Positions 33,353 through 41,904 of a stretch of 64,000 nucleotides of DNA are shown here, piece after piece. The DNA comes from VRUE01 sp963729995. GTDB lineage: Bacteria; Actinomycetota; Thermoleophilia; Solirubrobacterales; 70-9. The notes under the pieces were generated by a model. That model was not told the origin of the DNA. It saw only the letters and a list, made by a program, of their open reading frames with translations, and searched no databases. The stretch is taken from positions 35,985 to 99,984 of the forward strand of contig CAVSPF010000005.1 of NCBI GenBank assembly GCA_963729995.1, read 5' to 3'. How positions within the stretch are numbered: position 1 is the first letter of the stretch; each line of letters starts with the position of its first letter. A program made the translations under genes and the position numbers.

Positions 33353-33359
<7 letters not shown>
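33336..33359 (+). repeat. Direct repeat pair near right end
   Basis: TTTGTCCCAACC followed by TCTGTTCCAACC; counterpart of 23059-23082. It lies within the integrase coding sequence. Confidence 0.4.
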
Positions 33360-33506
<147 letters not shown>

Positions 33507-33631
33507 AGGCAACGCAGATTATTCCGCTGCCGGGTCGGGGGGCTTGGGCGGCGGCGTGCTGAGGAGCGAGGGCGGTGCGCGCCACCCCTCCGTTCCCCCC
33601 GCGCCCAATTTCAGCCTTTACAGTCATACAC

Positions 33632-35074
33632 ATGCAGGCCAATTCCACGGGTGCGCCGGCACGGCACGGCAGGCGGACGAAGATCATCGCCACGGTCGGG
33701 CCCGCGAGCTGGGACGTCGATCTCCTCGACCAGCTGATCGACGCCGGCGCCGACGTCCTCCGCCTCAACTTCTCCCATGCCGACCGCGACCGCCATGCGC
33801 GGACGGTCGAGTCGATTCGCGCAGCCGCCGAGCGGTCCGGGCGCGAGGTTGCGGTGCTCGGCGACCTGCCGGGGCCGAAGCTGCGGATCGGCGAGCTGCG
33901 CGACGACGTCGCCGAGCTGGAGACCGGGATGCACGTGAAGCTGACGCCGCAGGCGGTCGCGGGCGACGCGACGACGATCCCGGTCGACTGGCCGGGCGTC
34001 ACCTCCCTGCACGAGAACGAGCTGGTCTTCCTGGCCGACGGGGCAATCCGCCTGCGGGTGCGGGCGCCCGAGGACGGTGGCGTCGACTGCGAGGTCGAGG
34101 TGGGGGGGACGCTGTCCTCTCACAAGGGGATGAACGTTCCGGGCATCGCCGGGTTGCCCACCACCGACCACGACCTCAACTGGGTCGAGTTTGCAGTGGA
34201 GCAGGGGATCGACCTGCTGGCCGTCTCGTTCGTCTCCACGGCGGCGGACCTCGAGCCGGTGGCCGAGCGGCTGCGCGCGCTGGGCTCCGACATCCCGCTG
34301 ATCGCCAAGATCGAGAAGCAGCAGGCGGCCGAGAACGCCGACGAGATCGTCCGTGCGGCGACCGGCGGGATCATGGTCGCCCGCGGCGATCTCGGGATCG
34401 AGCTGCCGCTGGCGCAGGTGCCGGTGGTGCAGAAGCGATTGATCCGCACCGCGGGCAAACGGTCGAAGCCGGTGATCACCGCCACCCAGATGCTGGCCTC
34501 GATGGTCACCGAGCGACGCCCGACCCGCGCCGAGGTGACCGACGTCGCCAACGCGATCTATGACGGCACCGACGCGGTGATGCTCTCCGAGGAGACCGCG
34601 GTCGGCCGCCACCCGATCGAGTCGGTGCGGGTGATGGATCAGATCGCCCGCGCGACCGAGCCGGACCTCCCGTATGCGGAGTGGCTGTTCACCCGCACCG
34701 ACCAGGCGTCCCATGACGTCGCGGACTCGGTCGCCCAGGGCGCGGTCGGGGCGGTTTACCGGCTGGGCCTGGCGGCGCTGGTCGTGCCGACCACCAGCGG
34801 GCGCACCGCGCGCCTCGTCTCCGCCCATCGTCCCGAGGTGCCGGTGCTGGCGATCTCGCCCCGGATCGAGACCGTGCGCCGCCTCAATCTCCTCTTCGGC
34901 GTGACCGCCGCCCTCAGCGAGCAGGTGACCGAGGTCCATGGCCTGCTCGACGACTGCGCCGCCCTCGCCGCCCGCCACGGCGTGGCGAAATCCGGCGACC
35001 TGATCGCGATCACCGCCGGCCTCCCCGAGCAGGAGCTGGGCACCAACCTCTTCGAGGTCCACCGCGTGCCCTGA
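33632..35074 (+). CDS. pyk: Pyruvate kinase
   Basis: 480 residues. Visible: RTKIIATVGPAS, LRLNFSHAD, the Lys-containing IAKIEKQQAAENADEI, IMVARGDLGIELPL and the metal/substrate segment KPVITATQMLASM, then a C-terminal allosteric-type domain with TTSGRTARLVS. Converts phosphoenolpyruvate and ADP to pyruvate and ATP. The ATG at 33632 directly precedes the conserved N-terminus. Confidence 0.95.
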   Translation: MQANSTGAPARHGRRTKIIATVGPASWDVDLLDQLIDAGADVLRLNFSHADRDRHARTVESIRAAAERSGREVAVLGDLPGPKLRIGELRDDVAELETGMHVKLTPQAVAGDATTIPVDWPGVTSLHENELVFLADGAIRLRVRAPEDGGVDCEVEVGGTLSSHKGMNVPGIAGLPTTDHDLNWVEFAVEQGIDLLAVSFVSTAADLEPVAERLRALGSDIPLIAKIEKQQAAENADEIVRAATGGIMVARGDLGIELPLAQVPVVQKRLIRTAGKRSKPVITATQMLASMVTERRPTRAEVTDVANAIYDGTDAVMLSEETAVGRHPIESVRVMDQIARATEPDLPYAEWLFTRTDQASHDVADSVAQGAVGAVYRLGLAALVVPTTSGRTARLVSAHRPEVPVLAISPRIETVRRLNLLFGVTAALSEQVTEVHGLLDDCAALAARHGVAKSGDLIAITAGLPEQELGTNLFEVHRVP

Positions 35075-35116
35075 GCCGCGCGGCGGCCCCGAGCCGCCGA
35101 CCGACTGCCCGCCTGA

Positions 35117-35767
35117 TCAGCGCCTGATGGCGATGTTGAAGTCGACGGTCCCGAGCGTCCCCATCAGGCGCAGCCACAGCGGCAGGTACATCTCGGTGCC
35201 TCGAGCGGCGGAGATTTCGCCCAGGTCGAGCACCGAGCCAGGGGGCCAGCCGAAGCTTTCCAGCAGCGTCGTGACCTGCGATCTTGCCTCCTCGTTGTTT
35301 CCGCAGACGAAGATGTTGTGATCGCCGGGGACGCGGCTCGGCTCGACCATCAGCCGGGCGTTGACTGTGTTGAGGGCCTTGACGACCTTCGTGTCCGGGA
35401 AGGCCGCCTGGATCCTCTCCCCAAGGCTGTCGTCGTTGCAGACGGCGAGGGTCGGCGGCATCCCCCGCGAGAAGTCGAGCGGGTTGGCGACGTCCACCAA
35501 CGTCTTCCCGGCGAGGTTCTCGGCGCCGGCGGCGGTGAGGGCGTCAAGCGATGCCTCTCCGGCGGTGCAGTTGAAGACGAGCTCGGCGGCGGAGGCCGCG
35601 TCAGCGAAGGTCCCGCCCCTGGCGGCGCCACCGACGTCTTCCAGCCACCCGCGCAGCGGCTCGCTGCCGGCCGATCGCGATCCCATCGTCACCTCATGCC
35701 CGAGCTCGACCAGCTTCGTCGCGATCGTCCTTCCAACCGTTCCCGTTCCCAAGACCCCGATCTTCAT
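35117..35767 (-). CDS. F420-dependent NADP oxidoreductase-like protein
   Basis: 216 residues. The Rossmann start MKIGVLGTGTVGRTIATKL is followed by MGSRS, a basic pocket that favours NADPH, then LVDVANPLDF, VKALNTVNA and a GWPPGSVLDLG segment, the NpdG-like pattern for hydride transfer between NADPH and coenzyme F420. Many relatives of unknown substrate share this fold. It is divergent from the beta-propeller gene across a strong palindrome. Confidence 0.8.
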   Translation of the reverse strand: MKIGVLGTGTVGRTIATKLVELGHEVTMGSRSAGSEPLRGWLEDVGGAARGGTFADAASAAELVFNCTAGEASLDALTAAGAENLAGKTLVDVANPLDFSRGMPPTLAVCNDDSLGERIQAAFPDTKVVKALNTVNARLMVEPSRVPGDHNIFVCGNNEEARSQVTTLLESFGWPPGSVLDLGEISAARGTEMYLPLWLRLMGTLGTVDFNIAIRR

Positions 35768-35835
35768 CTCGACCTCCTTGTTCGCCGAAAACCAGCAACT
35801 CAGGCTACGTCTCTTCGGAGAGTGGCTATGGCTGA

Positions 35836-35880
35836 CGTGCCGGAAGTTGACTACCTATGTGGTAGTCAAACGCCGGCACG
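35836..35880. promoter_or_regulatory. Two-tier palindrome between divergent genes
   Basis: Inner arms TTGACTACC (35847-35855) and GGTAGTCAA (35861-35869) around TATGT; outer arms CGTGCCGG (35836-35843) and CCGGCACG (35873-35880). All 17 pairs are perfect. As it lies between two divergent starts it is more likely an operator than a terminator; the ACTAC...GTAGT core resembles BlaI/CopY-type sites, but no such regulator is nearby. Confidence 0.5.
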
Positions 35881-35959
35881 CCCGTCGGTGGCTGACGCAA
35901 CTCTCGCCTGGCCGCCGTGTCTGGGAAGGTAGACCTCGCAAGCGAGCGAAGGAGCGGTA

Positions 35960-37642
35960 ATGATGTTTTCCAGTCGGCCCAGGAAGCTCGAGCGCTGGGC
36001 GTTCCCGGCATTCGTGGTCGTGGCCCTGGCGATGGCCGCGCCGGCATCCGCCGCGCGCGATGCCTACGTCGCCAACGCCGGCAGCGGCACCGTCACGGTC
36101 ATCGACACGGGCTCCAACGCAGCGGTGGGGACGATCCCGGTGGGGGCCGGCCCCCACAACGTCGCGATCACCCCCGACGGGCGGTTCGCCTACGTCACCA
36201 ACGAAACCGACGGCACCGTCGCGGTCATCTCCACCGCAACCAACGCCGTGGTCGGGGCGCCGATCGCGATCGGCGCGGGCTCCAAGCCGCGCGGCATCGC
36301 CATCTCCCCCGACGGGCAGACCGCCTGGGTCGCCGACTTCGGCAACGGCACGGCCACCGTCATTGCCACCGCGACCAACTCGGTCGTCGGCGCGCCGGTC
36401 AAAGTCGGGGGAGAACCTGACGGCATCGCCATCTCCCCCGACGGCGCCGCCGCCCTGGTCGCCCAGAAGGGTGGCGACGTCTCGATCGTCAATACCGCCA
36501 GCCGCGCCGTGACCGGCACGGTCACCGACCCGCTGGGGCCCTCGCAGATCGCGGTCGGCCCGCGCGGCGCGCGGGCCTATGTCACCAACAGCAAATCCGG
36601 AGCCAACTCGGTGACCGCGTTCAATCCCGCCAACGGGCAGGCCGGCGCGCCGATCGCGGTCGGCGCCGAACCGTCCGGCATCGCGATCGGGCCGAGCGGC
36701 AGGTTCGCCTACGCCGCCGGCTCCGGCGACGGCACGCTGACCCCGATCGACACCGCCACGAACGCCACCGGCACGGTCATCACGGGCTTCAACGGCCCCC
36801 AGGGCGTCGCGGTCAACCCGAGCGGCTTGCAGGCCTACGTCGCCAACAAGACCGGCGGCACCGTCACCGCGCTCAATACGGCCACCAACGTCCTCTCCGC
36901 TTCGATCCCGGCCGGGCAAGAACCGACCGGCATCGCGATCGTCCCCGACCAGTCGCCGGTCGCCTCCTTCCTGGTCACACCGCAGAAGCGGATCGCGGGG
37001 CGCAAGCTCACCTTCCACGGTGGCGCCTCCAGGGACCCCGACGGCACGATCGCCACCTACGCCTGGGCATTCGGCGACGGCAAGCGCGCGTTGGGCCCGC
37101 AGGCGACCCGCACGCACACCTACCGGTCGCCCGGCACCTACACCGTCACCCTCACGGTCACCGACAACGAAGGTTGCTCGACCGCACTCGTCTACACCGG
37201 GCAGACCGCCTCCTGCAGCGGCTCCACCCTGGCGCGCGCCACCGGCACCATCGTCGTCGTCGACAACAGGGGGCCCGAACTCAACCTCGCCGGTGGCACG
37301 AGGCAGCGCCTCCGCGGGCGGCTCAACGTCTTCGCCCAGTGCCCGCAGGAGGCATGCACGGTCAGCGCCAGCGGCGTGGCCGTGATGACCACTCTGCGAG
37401 GGAGCGGGCCGGTGTCCCGGCAGCGGCGGATCGGCTCGGCGAGTGCGTCGCTCGCGGCGGGCCAGTGGGGCAGGCTGAGCTTGCGCGTGGGGCCCGGCGC
37501 CCGGCGCGCGATCCTGCGGGCGCTGCGCAGCGGCGGTGCGGCGAACGCCCAGGTGGCCGTCATCGCCGCTGACTCGAGCGGCCTCAAGACCCGCCGCACG
37601 CGCTACATCAAGCTGGTCAGGCCCAGGGCCCACCATCCTTGA
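35960..37642 (+). CDS. Secreted YncE-like beta-propeller with PKD domain
   Basis: 560 residues. Signal peptide to about residue 33 (ASAARDAYVA). Residues 34-330 hold seven or so propeller repeats with AYVAN..SGTVTVIDT, IPVGAGPHNVAITPDGRFAY and similar, as in YncE/lactonase-like surface proteins. A PKD domain follows (about 340-425: ASRDPDGTIATYAWAFGDG, then HTYRSPGTYTVTLTVTDN). The last 110 residues form a basic beta-rich domain. Probably an exported adhesive or wall-associated protein. The second ATG (35963) is equally possible. Confidence 0.85.
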   Translation: MMFSSRPRKLERWAFPAFVVVALAMAAPASAARDAYVANAGSGTVTVIDTGSNAAVGTIPVGAGPHNVAITPDGRFAYVTNETDGTVAVISTATNAVVGAPIAIGAGSKPRGIAISPDGQTAWVADFGNGTATVIATATNSVVGAPVKVGGEPDGIAISPDGAAALVAQKGGDVSIVNTASRAVTGTVTDPLGPSQIAVGPRGARAYVTNSKSGANSVTAFNPANGQAGAPIAVGAEPSGIAIGPSGRFAYAAGSGDGTLTPIDTATNATGTVITGFNGPQGVAVNPSGLQAYVANKTGGTVTALNTATNVLSASIPAGQEPTGIAIVPDQSPVASFLVTPQKRIAGRKLTFHGGASRDPDGTIATYAWAFGDGKRALGPQATRTHTYRSPGTYTVTLTVTDNEGCSTALVYTGQTASCSGSTLARATGTIVVVDNRGPELNLAGGTRQRLRGRLNVFAQCPQEACTVSASGVAVMTTLRGSGPVSRQRRIGSASASLAAGQWGRLSLRVGPGARRAILRALRSGGAANAQVAVIAADSSGLKTRRTRYIKLVRPRAHHP

Positions 37643-38027
37643 GGACACGCCGAGAACGCCGAGGTTGCGATCGAGGCCCGGCGCTGGGCTTCCTGTTCCC
37701 TATGGCAACTGCTTTCTGCCCTCTCCTCACCGGCTGAGCAGAAGAGACGTCAGCGTGAGTTCCGCGTCGTTGAGTCGCCCGCCCTCGTGGTGTAGCCGAT
37801 CGAGATCAGGAGCACATTGATCGTTCGGATGTGGATTCGCCACCCACTGCATCATCCCGACGGCATAGCGCCCGACCCGCAGCTGGAACTCCAGATCCCG
37901 CTGTCCGAGCTGCACAAGGGGGTTGCCGAGGATTGGACGATTATTTGGTGAGAGCGGCGCTCACCTTAACCTACGATGCAGCAGGCAAGCTCAGGCGCCG
38001 CTGACCCAGGGAGAGGAAAGAAGTTCT
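37643..38027. other. Intergenic stretch without a recognised gene
   Basis: About 385 bp. Short open frames exist on both strands but none has a ribosome site, conserved motif or coding bias I can support. Confidence 0.4.
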
Positions 38028-38438
38028 GTGACGATCGTGACCGTGGCGCCTGACGACCCTCCCATGAAGCGGTCCGTAACGGTCTGGTTGAGCGAGTTCG
38101 CCTTCGAAGCGCTTGCCGGGGATGAGGGGAAGGGCTCCGCGCACGTCGCGGCAAGGCTCGCGCGAGCCATCCGCTGCTATCTGCACGACCGGGACCCTGG
38201 AAAGGCTGGCTGGCCATATCCAGCTTTTCTGCGCGACAGACCGGTTGGCGAGGGGGTGGAGCTGAAGCTGAGCATCAACGACGACCTGTGGCGCTCACTC
38301 GAGGACGAGGCCGGCAGGCAGGATGTCTCGACACAGCAGATGGTCGAGCACGCAGCGCTCTACTTCGCGGCGGAGGTGAATGCCGGGCGCATTACGGAGC
38401 GCATCCTCGACGATCTTGACGATGACGACGACCCCTGA
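38028..38438 (+). CDS. Small protein, possible ribbon-helix-helix family
   Basis: 136 residues from GTG 38028, with AGAGGAAAG at a suitable distance upstream. Contains two similar beta-helix units: SVTVWLSEFAFEALA and VELKLSINDDLWRSLEDEAG. A paralogous protein lies at 40550-40894. The short beta strand followed by helices suggests DNA binding, which is inference. An ATG at 38064 would drop 12 residues. The C-terminus is an acidic Asp run. Confidence 0.55.
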   Translation: MTIVTVAPDDPPMKRSVTVWLSEFAFEALAGDEGKGSAHVAARLARAIRCYLHDRDPGKAGWPYPAFLRDRPVGEGVELKLSINDDLWRSLEDEAGRQDVSTQQMVEHAALYFAAEVNAGRITERILDDLDDDDDP

Positions 38439-38471
38439 GAGGGGACGAGACGACCCTGAGGGGACGCGAGC

Positions 38472-39551
38472 CTAGTGACCTGAGTCGTTGATCCGCTGGC
38501 AGTAGGAGGCGAGGCTGTCGAGGATCTCGTCTGCGCTCTTGTGCCAGACATAGGGCTTGGGTTCGTCGTTCCAGTTGGCGATCCAGGTGCGGATCGAGGC
38601 GACGAGGTCGCGGACCGAGCGATGGGAGCCGCGCTTGATCCACTTCGTGGTCAGCTCGGCGAACCAGCGCTCGACGAGGTTCAGCCAGGAGCTGTAGGTG
38701 GGTGTGAAGTGCAAGGTGAAGCGCGGGTGGCGCTGCAGCCAGCGCTGGATCGAGGGCGTCTTATGGGTCGAGGAGTTGTCGAGCACGACATGGACGTCGA
38801 GGCCCTCTGGCACCGAGTGCTCGATCAGGTTGAGGAACCGGCGGAACTCATCGGCGCGATGCCTGGGAGTCATCTCGGCGATCACCTGACCGGAGGCGAG
38901 GTCGAGCGCGGCGTAGAGGTTCGTGGTGCCGTTGCGCACGTAGTCGTGGGTGTGGCGCTCGGGCACGCCCGGCATCAGTGGCAGGATCGGCGAGGAGCGC
39001 TCGAGGGCCTGGATCTGGGACTTCTCATCGACGCAGAGCACCACCGCCGCCTCGGGCGGGTTGAGGTAGAGCCCGACGATGTCTCTCACCTTGTCGACGA
39101 ACTGCGGGTCGGGCGAGAGCTTGAAGTGCTCGGCGCGGTGGGGCTTCAGCCCGAAGGCGCGCCAGATCCGGCTGATCGCGGTCTGGCTCATCCCGGTGGC
39201 GGCTGCCATTTGGCGGGTCGACCAGTGGGTCGCGTTGGAGGGCTGCTCCTCCAGCGTCTTGACGATCACTCGCTCGACGTCCTCGTCGGTGATCTGCCGT
39301 GGCTTGCCCGGGCGCGGCTCGTCGTGCAGGCCGTCGAGGCCGCGCTTGGCGAAGCGTCCTCTCCAGCGCCCCACCGTCTGTGTGCTGCAGCCCAGCCGAG
39401 CCGCGATCTCCTTGCTTTGCTCGCCGTCGGCCGCCGCCAACACGATCCGGCAGCGCAGCGCCAGAGCCTGGGCGCTCTTCGGGCGCCTGGCCCAGCGCTC
39501 GAGCACCTCTCGCTCCTCCTCGCTGAGCTCGACATCCACACGTCGGGGCAT
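38472..39551 (-). CDS. IS630 family transposase
   Basis: About 359 residues. An N-terminal helix-turn-helix (AARLGCSTQTVGRWRGRF) and a second DNA-binding unit (MAAATGMSQTAISRIW) are followed by a DDE domain: VVLCVDEKSQIQ (Asp), VVLDNSSTHKT (Asp) and SSWLNLVERWFAEL (Glu). GGGAGG lies 4 bases before the ATG at 39551; another in-frame ATG is at 39563. The TAG stop is formed at the element edge. The frame is intact, so the element may be active. Confidence 0.93.
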   Translation of the reverse strand: MPRRVDVELSEEEREVLERWARRPKSAQALALRCRIVLAAADGEQSKEIAARLGCSTQTVGRWRGRFAKRGLDGLHDEPRPGKPRQITDEDVERVIVKTLEEQPSNATHWSTRQMAAATGMSQTAISRIWRAFGLKPHRAEHFKLSPDPQFVDKVRDIVGLYLNPPEAAVVLCVDEKSQIQALERSSPILPLMPGVPERHTHDYVRNGTTNLYAALDLASGQVIAEMTPRHRADEFRRFLNLIEHSVPEGLDVHVVLDNSSTHKTPSIQRWLQRHPRFTLHFTPTYSSWLNLVERWFAELTTKWIKRGSHRSVRDLVASIRTWIANWNDEPKPYVWHKSADEILDSLASYCQRINDSGH

Positions 39552-39633
39552 GAGGCCTCCCATCGTCGCTTGCGATGGCGACGACTTCGACGGCGATGGA
39601 GATATGCCTGTGAACTAACGACTCAGGTCACTA
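38473..39633. mobile_element. IS630 family insertion sequence
   Basis: Terminal inverted repeats of 17 bp (TAGTGACCTGAGTCGTT from 38473 and its reverse complement ending at 39633) include a TA at each end, the standard IS630/Tc1 target duplication. It is inserted exactly in the TAG stop codon of the sigma factor gene; deleting one TA plus the element restores the same stop. Confidence 0.9.
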
Positions 39634-40335
39634 GGCGGCGGGTGGCGCCGCCACCACGGGGGCGGCGCCGAGCGCGACCAGGTTCGTCCGCAGGGTGCGC
39701 CGGCCTCTGTGGTGGAGCCCGTGGACCGAGCTCTCGGTCTTGCCGAGCGCATCCGCGATCTCCACCGGCGAGAGGCCAACGATGTGCCTCAGGACCAGCA
39801 CCTCGCGTTGGTCCTCGGGCAGTTGCTCGAGGGCCTGGCGCAGGTCCCGCCCGCGCTCCTTGCTGACCTGGCGCTGACCGGCGTCGGCGACCCGCACGTC
39901 CTCGGTCGGGATGGCCCGCCTCGCCCGCATGTGGTCCAGGGCCGCGTTGCGAGCGACCCGCAGGATCCAGGCGGTGAAGGGGACCTCCCTCTGCTCGTAT
40001 TTCCCGATCGCCGTGATCAGCTTGGCGAAGACGTTCTGGGTGATGTCCTCGGCCTCGTGCTCGTCGTGTACGAAGCTGTTCACGAAGCGCAGCACGTCCG
40101 GCGCATAGCGGACGTAGAGGAAGTGCAGGCCCTCCATGTCTCCCTGCTTGGCGCGCCGCACGGCCTTTTGGACGAGCTGGCTGTCTGGGCGCTGCTCCGT
40201 TTCAGCGGAGCGGTCACCTGCATTTTGGTCTTCCTCCGCAGCTAACGGCTGGCTGGGTCCCTGCGACACTTCCGAGTTCCTTCCCGTGGACGTGGGGGCT
40301 CGTGACTTCCGAGTCGGGTCTGTGTCTTTCCCCAA
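39631..40335 (-). CDS. ECF-like sigma-70 family RNA polymerase sigma factor
   Basis: 234 residues with sigma region 2 (LHFLYVRYAPDVLRFVNSFV, then EDITQNVFAKL) and region 4 (LPEDQREVLVLRHIVGLSPV, then ALGKTESSVHGLHHRGRRTL); no region 3, so ECF type. A disordered 50-residue N-terminal extension precedes region 2. No anti-sigma gene is adjacent. IS630 sits at the stop codon and has removed whatever followed directly, so a lost downstream partner is possible. Confidence 0.88.
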   Translation of the reverse strand: MGKDTDPTRKSRAPTSTGRNSEVSQGPSQPLAAEEDQNAGDRSAETEQRPDSQLVQKAVRRAKQGDMEGLHFLYVRYAPDVLRFVNSFVHDEHEAEDITQNVFAKLITAIGKYEQREVPFTAWILRVARNAALDHMRARRAIPTEDVRVADAGQRQVSKERGRDLRQALEQLPEDQREVLVLRHIVGLSPVEIADALGKTESSVHGLHHRGRRTLRTNLVALGAAPVVAAPPAA

Positions 40336-40398
40336 ATGACTCGCAAAGTGCAGCGAGTGGGCCTGTGAGGATTAGGGCTTCCTAAGTCCTTGTCAATG

Positions 40399-40482
40399 CC
40401 AAATATTCGTCCAAAGTTCCGTCTGACGCTCAAGTCACTGCAATTGCATAGCTATTGCACAGATATTTGGGGGGAACTTTGG
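40399..40482. promoter_or_regulatory. Interleaved inverted repeats upstream of the sigma gene
   Basis: CCAAATAT (40399-40406) and CCAAAGTTCC (40411-40420) are mirrored by ATATTTGG (40463-40470) and GGAACTTTGG (40473-40482). Because the order is A-B-A'-B' they cannot nest as one hairpin; as DNA they form two overlapping dyads, as RNA a pseudoknot. The palindrome TGCAATTGCA (40439-40448) lies between. The block is unusually AT-rich, about 65-150 bp upstream of the sigma start. Confidence 0.5.
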
Positions 40483-40549
40483 AGGATTTTCGGGCAAGAA
40501 GTGAAAATCTTGAGGGCCATCGGATAGTTGTTAGTGCCGGGAGCCACCG

Positions 40550-40894
40550 GTGAGAGTCGCACTCGGCACATTTGCGCGCTCGGGAATCGAGGCCCGTTTC
40601 GGGACCGACGTCCCCGCGGGGGCGCAGGCGGCCCTGCTGCACTACACCCGTCGGCTGATGTCGGGCTGGCCGCCGATCGGCATCCCACGGTTTATCAGCG
40701 GCCGAGCCTCCGGCGAGGAGGAAGTCACGGTCGAGCTCTCGGTCAGCCCGGAGATACAGGCCGCCCTGGAACGTGAGGCCCGCAGGCACCAGGTGCCCGT
40801 GCGTCAGGTTCTGGAGCACGCCGTGTTCGTCTACCTGGCGGACCTGGACTCCGCCTCCGAGGCGGATCGGACGCACGGCGCGCCCGTGGCGTAG
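40550..40894 (+). CDS. Small protein, paralog of the 38028 gene product
   Basis: 114 residues, GTG start. VTVELSVSPEIQAALEREAR followed by HQVPVRQVLEHAVFVYLADL aligns with VELKLSINDDLWRSLEDEAG and VSTQQMVEHAALYFAAEV of the other protein, including the spacing of Glu-His-Ala. Possible DNA-binding ribbon-helix-helix type; not proven. The two copies flank the sigma factor/IS630 pair. Confidence 0.55.
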   Translation: MRVALGTFARSGIEARFGTDVPAGAQAALLHYTRRLMSGWPPIGIPRFISGRASGEEEVTVELSVSPEIQAALEREARRHQVPVRQVLEHAVFVYLADLDSASEADRTHGAPVA

Positions 40895-40963
40895 GCACCC
40901 GGTAGGAAAGCCGGCCTGACCTGGGCCGCCACCCTCGGCTGAGTGCGAAGGTTGAGGCTTGTT

Positions 40964-41018
40964 GGGATATTTCGACACTGCATGCTCGTCGGAATATCCC
41001 GTCATTGCTACAGTGTCG
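40964..41018. promoter_or_regulatory. Dyad operators at the HipB-like promoter
   Basis: GGGATATTTCGA (40964-40975) faces TCGGAATATCCC (40989-41000; one mismatch), and CGACACTG (40973-40980) faces CAGTGTCG (41011-41018). A possible -10, TACAGT at 41009-41014, lies 8 bases before the ATG at 41023, so the operator covers a leaderless-type promoter. GGATA/TATCC units recall HipB sites, suggesting autoregulation. Confidence 0.5.
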
Positions 41019-41022
41019 GATT

Positions 41023-41277
41023 ATGCCGACAGACCACAACAAGCCTGACTCCAAGGGCCCGTTCCGGATCTACACCCCTGCTTCGCTGGGGGATGCGATC
41101 CGCCACTACCGGACAGAGGCCGGTTTGACACAGGCGCAGCTCGCGGAGATGGCCGGGCTGCAGCGGAGCTACCTCTCCGAGCTGGAGAGCGGAAAGGAGA
41201 CCGAGCAGCTGAAGCGGGTCCTGCGAGTGCTGCGACAGCTTGGGGTGCGAATGACGCTCGATGAGGCGGATTGGTAG
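41023..41277 (+). CDS. HipB-like helix-turn-helix regulator, without HipA
   Basis: 84 residues. A Cro/C1-type HTH: GDAIRHYRTEAGLTQAQLAE, then MAGLQRSYLSELESGK, followed by a short beta tail QLGVRMTLDEADW. The size and tail are those of HipB antitoxins, which normally precede the kinase toxin HipA. The 196 bp downstream hold no hipA start, so the toxin appears lost or never present. Confidence 0.7.
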   Translation: MPTDHNKPDSKGPFRIYTPASLGDAIRHYRTEAGLTQAQLAEMAGLQRSYLSELESGKETEQLKRVLRVLRQLGVRMTLDEADW

Positions 41278-41473
41278 TGGGGCTCAAGCGCGAGAGGATG
41301 CACGGCAGTCAACGCCGCTGACTTGCCAGCGAACTCCAGGCCCGAACTCCAACACGAGTCCGCCGGGAGTGATCAGCTCCCAATTCGGAGGATCGTCATC
41401 TGCCTCGCGCGTAGCGGGCCTCACATCGAGCGCAGAACATTTGCAGGCGAGATATCCAGGGCGCCGGAGCCCG

Positions 41474-41836
41474 TCAAGCCGAAACGACCAGCTCCCGCTT
41501 CGGTGTCCGCCGCAACTTTGGGTTGGGCGCCTCATCCTGAAAGCCGTAGACAAGATGAGTATCGAGTGCCTTGGCGAGCTTGCGCATGGTCGCGAAGCTG
41601 AAGCGGTGTTGGCCGCTCTCCAGGCGGGAGACCACCGAATGGCTCGTCCCCATCCTCTCGGCCAGCTCCTGCTGCGTGAGGCCGAGCTGCATTCGCTTGC
41701 GGATCACCAGCCGAGCGAACTCCTCATAGGGCAGCTGCTCCTCCAGGGCCGCCCTGTATGCGGCGCTCTTGCGCGCATACTTCTCCATGCTCTCGGCATG
41801 GGAAGCCCCGATTGGCGAGTGTTCTTTACGAGCCAT
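41474..41836 (-). CDS. HigA-like XRE antitoxin
   Basis: 120 residues. HTH with VIRKRMQLGLTQQELAERMG, TSHSVVSRLESGQ and SFATMRKLAKALDTHLVYGF, the usual XRE antitoxin layout with an N-terminal extension. It follows the toxin gene at 41905 on the same strand (68 bp gap), the toxin-first order of HigBA modules. It should neutralise the toxin and repress the operon. Confidence 0.8.
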   Translation of the reverse strand: MARKEHSPIGASHAESMEKYARKSAAYRAALEEQLPYEEFARLVIRKRMQLGLTQQELAERMGTSHSVVSRLESGQHRFSFATMRKLAKALDTHLVYGFQDEAPNPKLRRTPKRELVVSA

Positions 41837-41904
41837 TTCCGTCCGATCCCGTTGCCAGCCTCATCGGCACCTTAGCAAAACTGCTAAAGCCATCGGACGG
41901 AATT

